Part shown: positions 19,577-20,499 of the stretch, piece by piece
Position numbering within the stretch: the stretch's first letter is position 1
Layout of the letters: each line of letters opens with the position of its first letter
Assembly (NCBI GenBank): GCA_947624945.1
Contig: CANQMJ010000030.1
Span: 1 to 20,499, forward strand
Reading direction: 5' to 3'
Length of the DNA: 20,499 bases
DNA from: an uncultured Clostridia bacterium
Lineage (GTDB): Bacteria > Bacillota > Clostridia > Oscillospirales > CAG-272
Position numbers and translations under genes: made by a program
Notes under the pieces: generated by a model
Told to the model about the DNA's origin: nothing
The model's input: only the letters and a program-made list of their open reading frames with translations
Database searches by the model: none

Positions 19577-20164
19577 TCAGGCGCCGTATGCGCCGACGGC
19601 GGCAAGAATTATAGTTCTGAACAGTATTATGCCTCCCGAGCACGCGCACGCGTATGCGGCGTTGTACATCGCCGTGCGAAGAGATGTGCGTCCGTCCGCG
19701 GATACGAATATGCGCCTGTACGCGGCGAGCGTGAACGCGAATCCTGCGGCGACGGACACGGCGGAGGCGGCGTTCTGTGCGGGCGTGTACGGCGACATCA
19801 GTACGGCGGCGAACGCCATCGCCGACAGAAACGAGCGGATCGCTGTTCCGAGCGATGACAAGAGCCGCGCGGGGAGCGGACCCGTCAGCGGGAAAAGCTG
19901 AGATATGAATATCCACGCGATGTCGGCGCGCGACAGCGTGACCGCAAATGAAAACGCTTCGCGCACCGAGCGCTTTTGCCATATCGCAGACGCGTAGACG
20001 GCGACCTTCTGCGCCATCGATGACAAGAGCGCTGCGCCTCCGAGCGTATGCACGAGTACGGCGCAGCCGACACCGAGCGCGGCAGAGGCGAGAAACGACG
20101 CTGTCACCGCCCACCTCGGCAAAGACGCATCCCGCGGCGCGGGACTGTTCGAAGTATTATCCAT
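19577..20164 (-). CDS. Unrecognised polytopic membrane protein
   Basis: This 195-aa protein is Ala-rich, with about four or five hydrophobic segments (first RWAVTASFLASAALGVGCAV, last IILFRTIILAAVGAYGA). I recognise no family. The ATG at 20164 has GGAGG 8 nt upstream; a GTG five codons earlier overlaps that site and is rejected. The DUF624 gene follows 40 bp downstream and is surely co-transcribed, so the two may act together in the membrane. Confidence 0.75.
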   Translation of the reverse strand: MDNTSNSPAPRDASLPRWAVTASFLASAALGVGCAVLVHTLGGAALLSSMAQKVAVYASAIWQKRSVREAFSFAVTLSRADIAWIFISQLFPLTGPLPARLLSSLGTAIRSFLSAMAFAAVLMSPYTPAQNAASAVSVAAGFAFTLAAYRRIFVSADGRTSLRTAMYNAAYACACSGGIILFRTIILAAVGAYGA

Positions 20165-20175
20165 TTGCGGTACCT

Positions 20176-20210
20176 CCACGACTCATATACGTTAAAGCAT
20201 ATGAGCGTGG
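20176..20210 (-). promoter_or_regulatory. Leader hairpin abutting the ribosome binding site of the 20164 gene
   Basis: The arms CCACG-a-CTCATAT (20176-20188) and ATATGAG-CGTGG (20199-20210) form a 12-bp stem with one bulge and a 10-nt loop. On the minus strand its 3' arm ends in CGTGG, the first bases of the GTGGAGG ribosome binding region, so folding would partly mask it. Confidence 0.55.
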
Positions 20211-20227
20211 AAGTCCGTCTAACACCG

Positions 20228-20256
20228 ATTTTATCACAAATCAGCCCCGACTGCAA
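20228..20256 (-). promoter_or_regulatory. Promoter of the 20164-DUF624 operon
   Basis: On the minus strand TTGCAG (20251-20256) and TAAAAT (20228-20233) are spaced by 17 bp. The -35 sits in an 8-bp GC-rich inverted repeat, GCCCCGAC/GTCGGGGC (20244-20266), which could be an operator. Confidence 0.65.
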
Positions 20257-20327
20257 GCGTCGGGGCGAATTTGTTTGTCCCTTTTTCGCGCTGTGTGTCA
20301 TAATGGCGGGAATTTTTGCCGCAGATA

Positions 20328-20356
20328 TTGACTTGACGCCGAAACGATTGTAAAAT
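20328..20356 (+). promoter_or_regulatory. Promoter of the GNAT gene
   Basis: TTGACT (20328-20333) and TAAAAT (20351-20356) are spaced by 17 bp, giving a leader of about 15 nt before the ATG at 20378. Confidence 0.65.
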
Positions 20357-20377
20357 ATCGGTAAAGGGGGCGGTCAG

Positions 20378-20499
20378 ATGAGGAAAGAGACTATACAGCG
20401 CATATTCTCCGACATACCGATTCTTCATACGAGGCGGCTCATGCTGCGCCGCATGACGAGGGCTGACGCCGACGACATGTACGAGTACTCGTGCCGTCC
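20378..20499 (+). CDS. GNAT (RimJ/RimL-type) acetyltransferase, 5' end only
   Basis: The 40 visible codons start MRKETIQRIFSDIPILHTRR and continue LMLRRMTRADADDMYEYSC. This is the first strand and helix of the RimJ/RimL-like N-acetyltransferases (T-x-RL-x-LR, then D-A-x-x-M). The substrate cannot be told from this part and the gene continues beyond the window. GGGGG lies 8 nt before the ATG, with its own promoter. Confidence 0.8.
   Translation, partial: MRKETIQRIFSDIPILHTRRLMLRRMTRADADDMYEYSCR

Overview
The window looks like a chromosomal segment of a moderately GC-rich Gram-positive bacterium in the Firmicutes/Clostridia, probably an uncultured anaerobe. The basis is gene content: LexA with a Gram-positive type SOS box, ScpA/ScpB, EngB, a YtfJ/GerW sporulation-family protein, a DacF-type carboxypeptidase, a DUF624 membrane protein, a putative sortase-anchored protein and AGGAGG-like ribosome binding sites. 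No rRNA, tRNA, CRISPR array or transposase gene was found. All assignments come from reading the sequence; no database search was run.

Layout. 1-274 is the 3' end of an unrecognised gene. lexA (minus) and the GTP-type PEP carboxykinase gene (plus) are divergent around 1067-1377, each with its own promoter; a LexA box overlaps the lexA -35. A minus-strand LamG-like surface protein with a C-terminal APQTG sorting signal follows (3294-4295). Positions 4296-5266 form a 970-bp stretch without a credible gene. It holds palindromic repeats, a consensus sigma-A promoter, and two inverted, roughly 79% identical 130-bp copies of what looks like a structured RNA.

5267-11858 is a compact minus-strand operon read engB, M50 protease, scpA, scpB, DUF2953, ytfJ, dacF, uxaC. 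It combines cell division, chromosome condensation, envelope and sporulation functions, with the sugar-acid isomerase uxaC added at the end. Two junctions overlap as TAATG and one as ATGA. Upstream (11922-14360) is a very large minus-strand gene that joins an ECF-like sigma factor to a SUKH (SMI1/KNR4) domain and a long run of WG repeats, preceded by a possible 35-codon gene. lon (minus) follows.

17276-18551 carries two plus-strand small membrane protein genes. The second converges on and overlaps the end of a DUF624 membrane gene by 80 bp. That gene is co-transcribed with an unrecognised membrane protein from a promoter near 20250. A divergent GNAT acetyltransferase gene starts at 20378 and runs off the window.

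The two most interesting items are the sigma-SUKH-WG fusion (a possible one-polypeptide sensor and transcription regulator) and the paired candidate RNA at 4561-5190. Three leader hairpins that overlap ribosome binding sites (before dacF, before 18078 and before 20164) also deserve a look.
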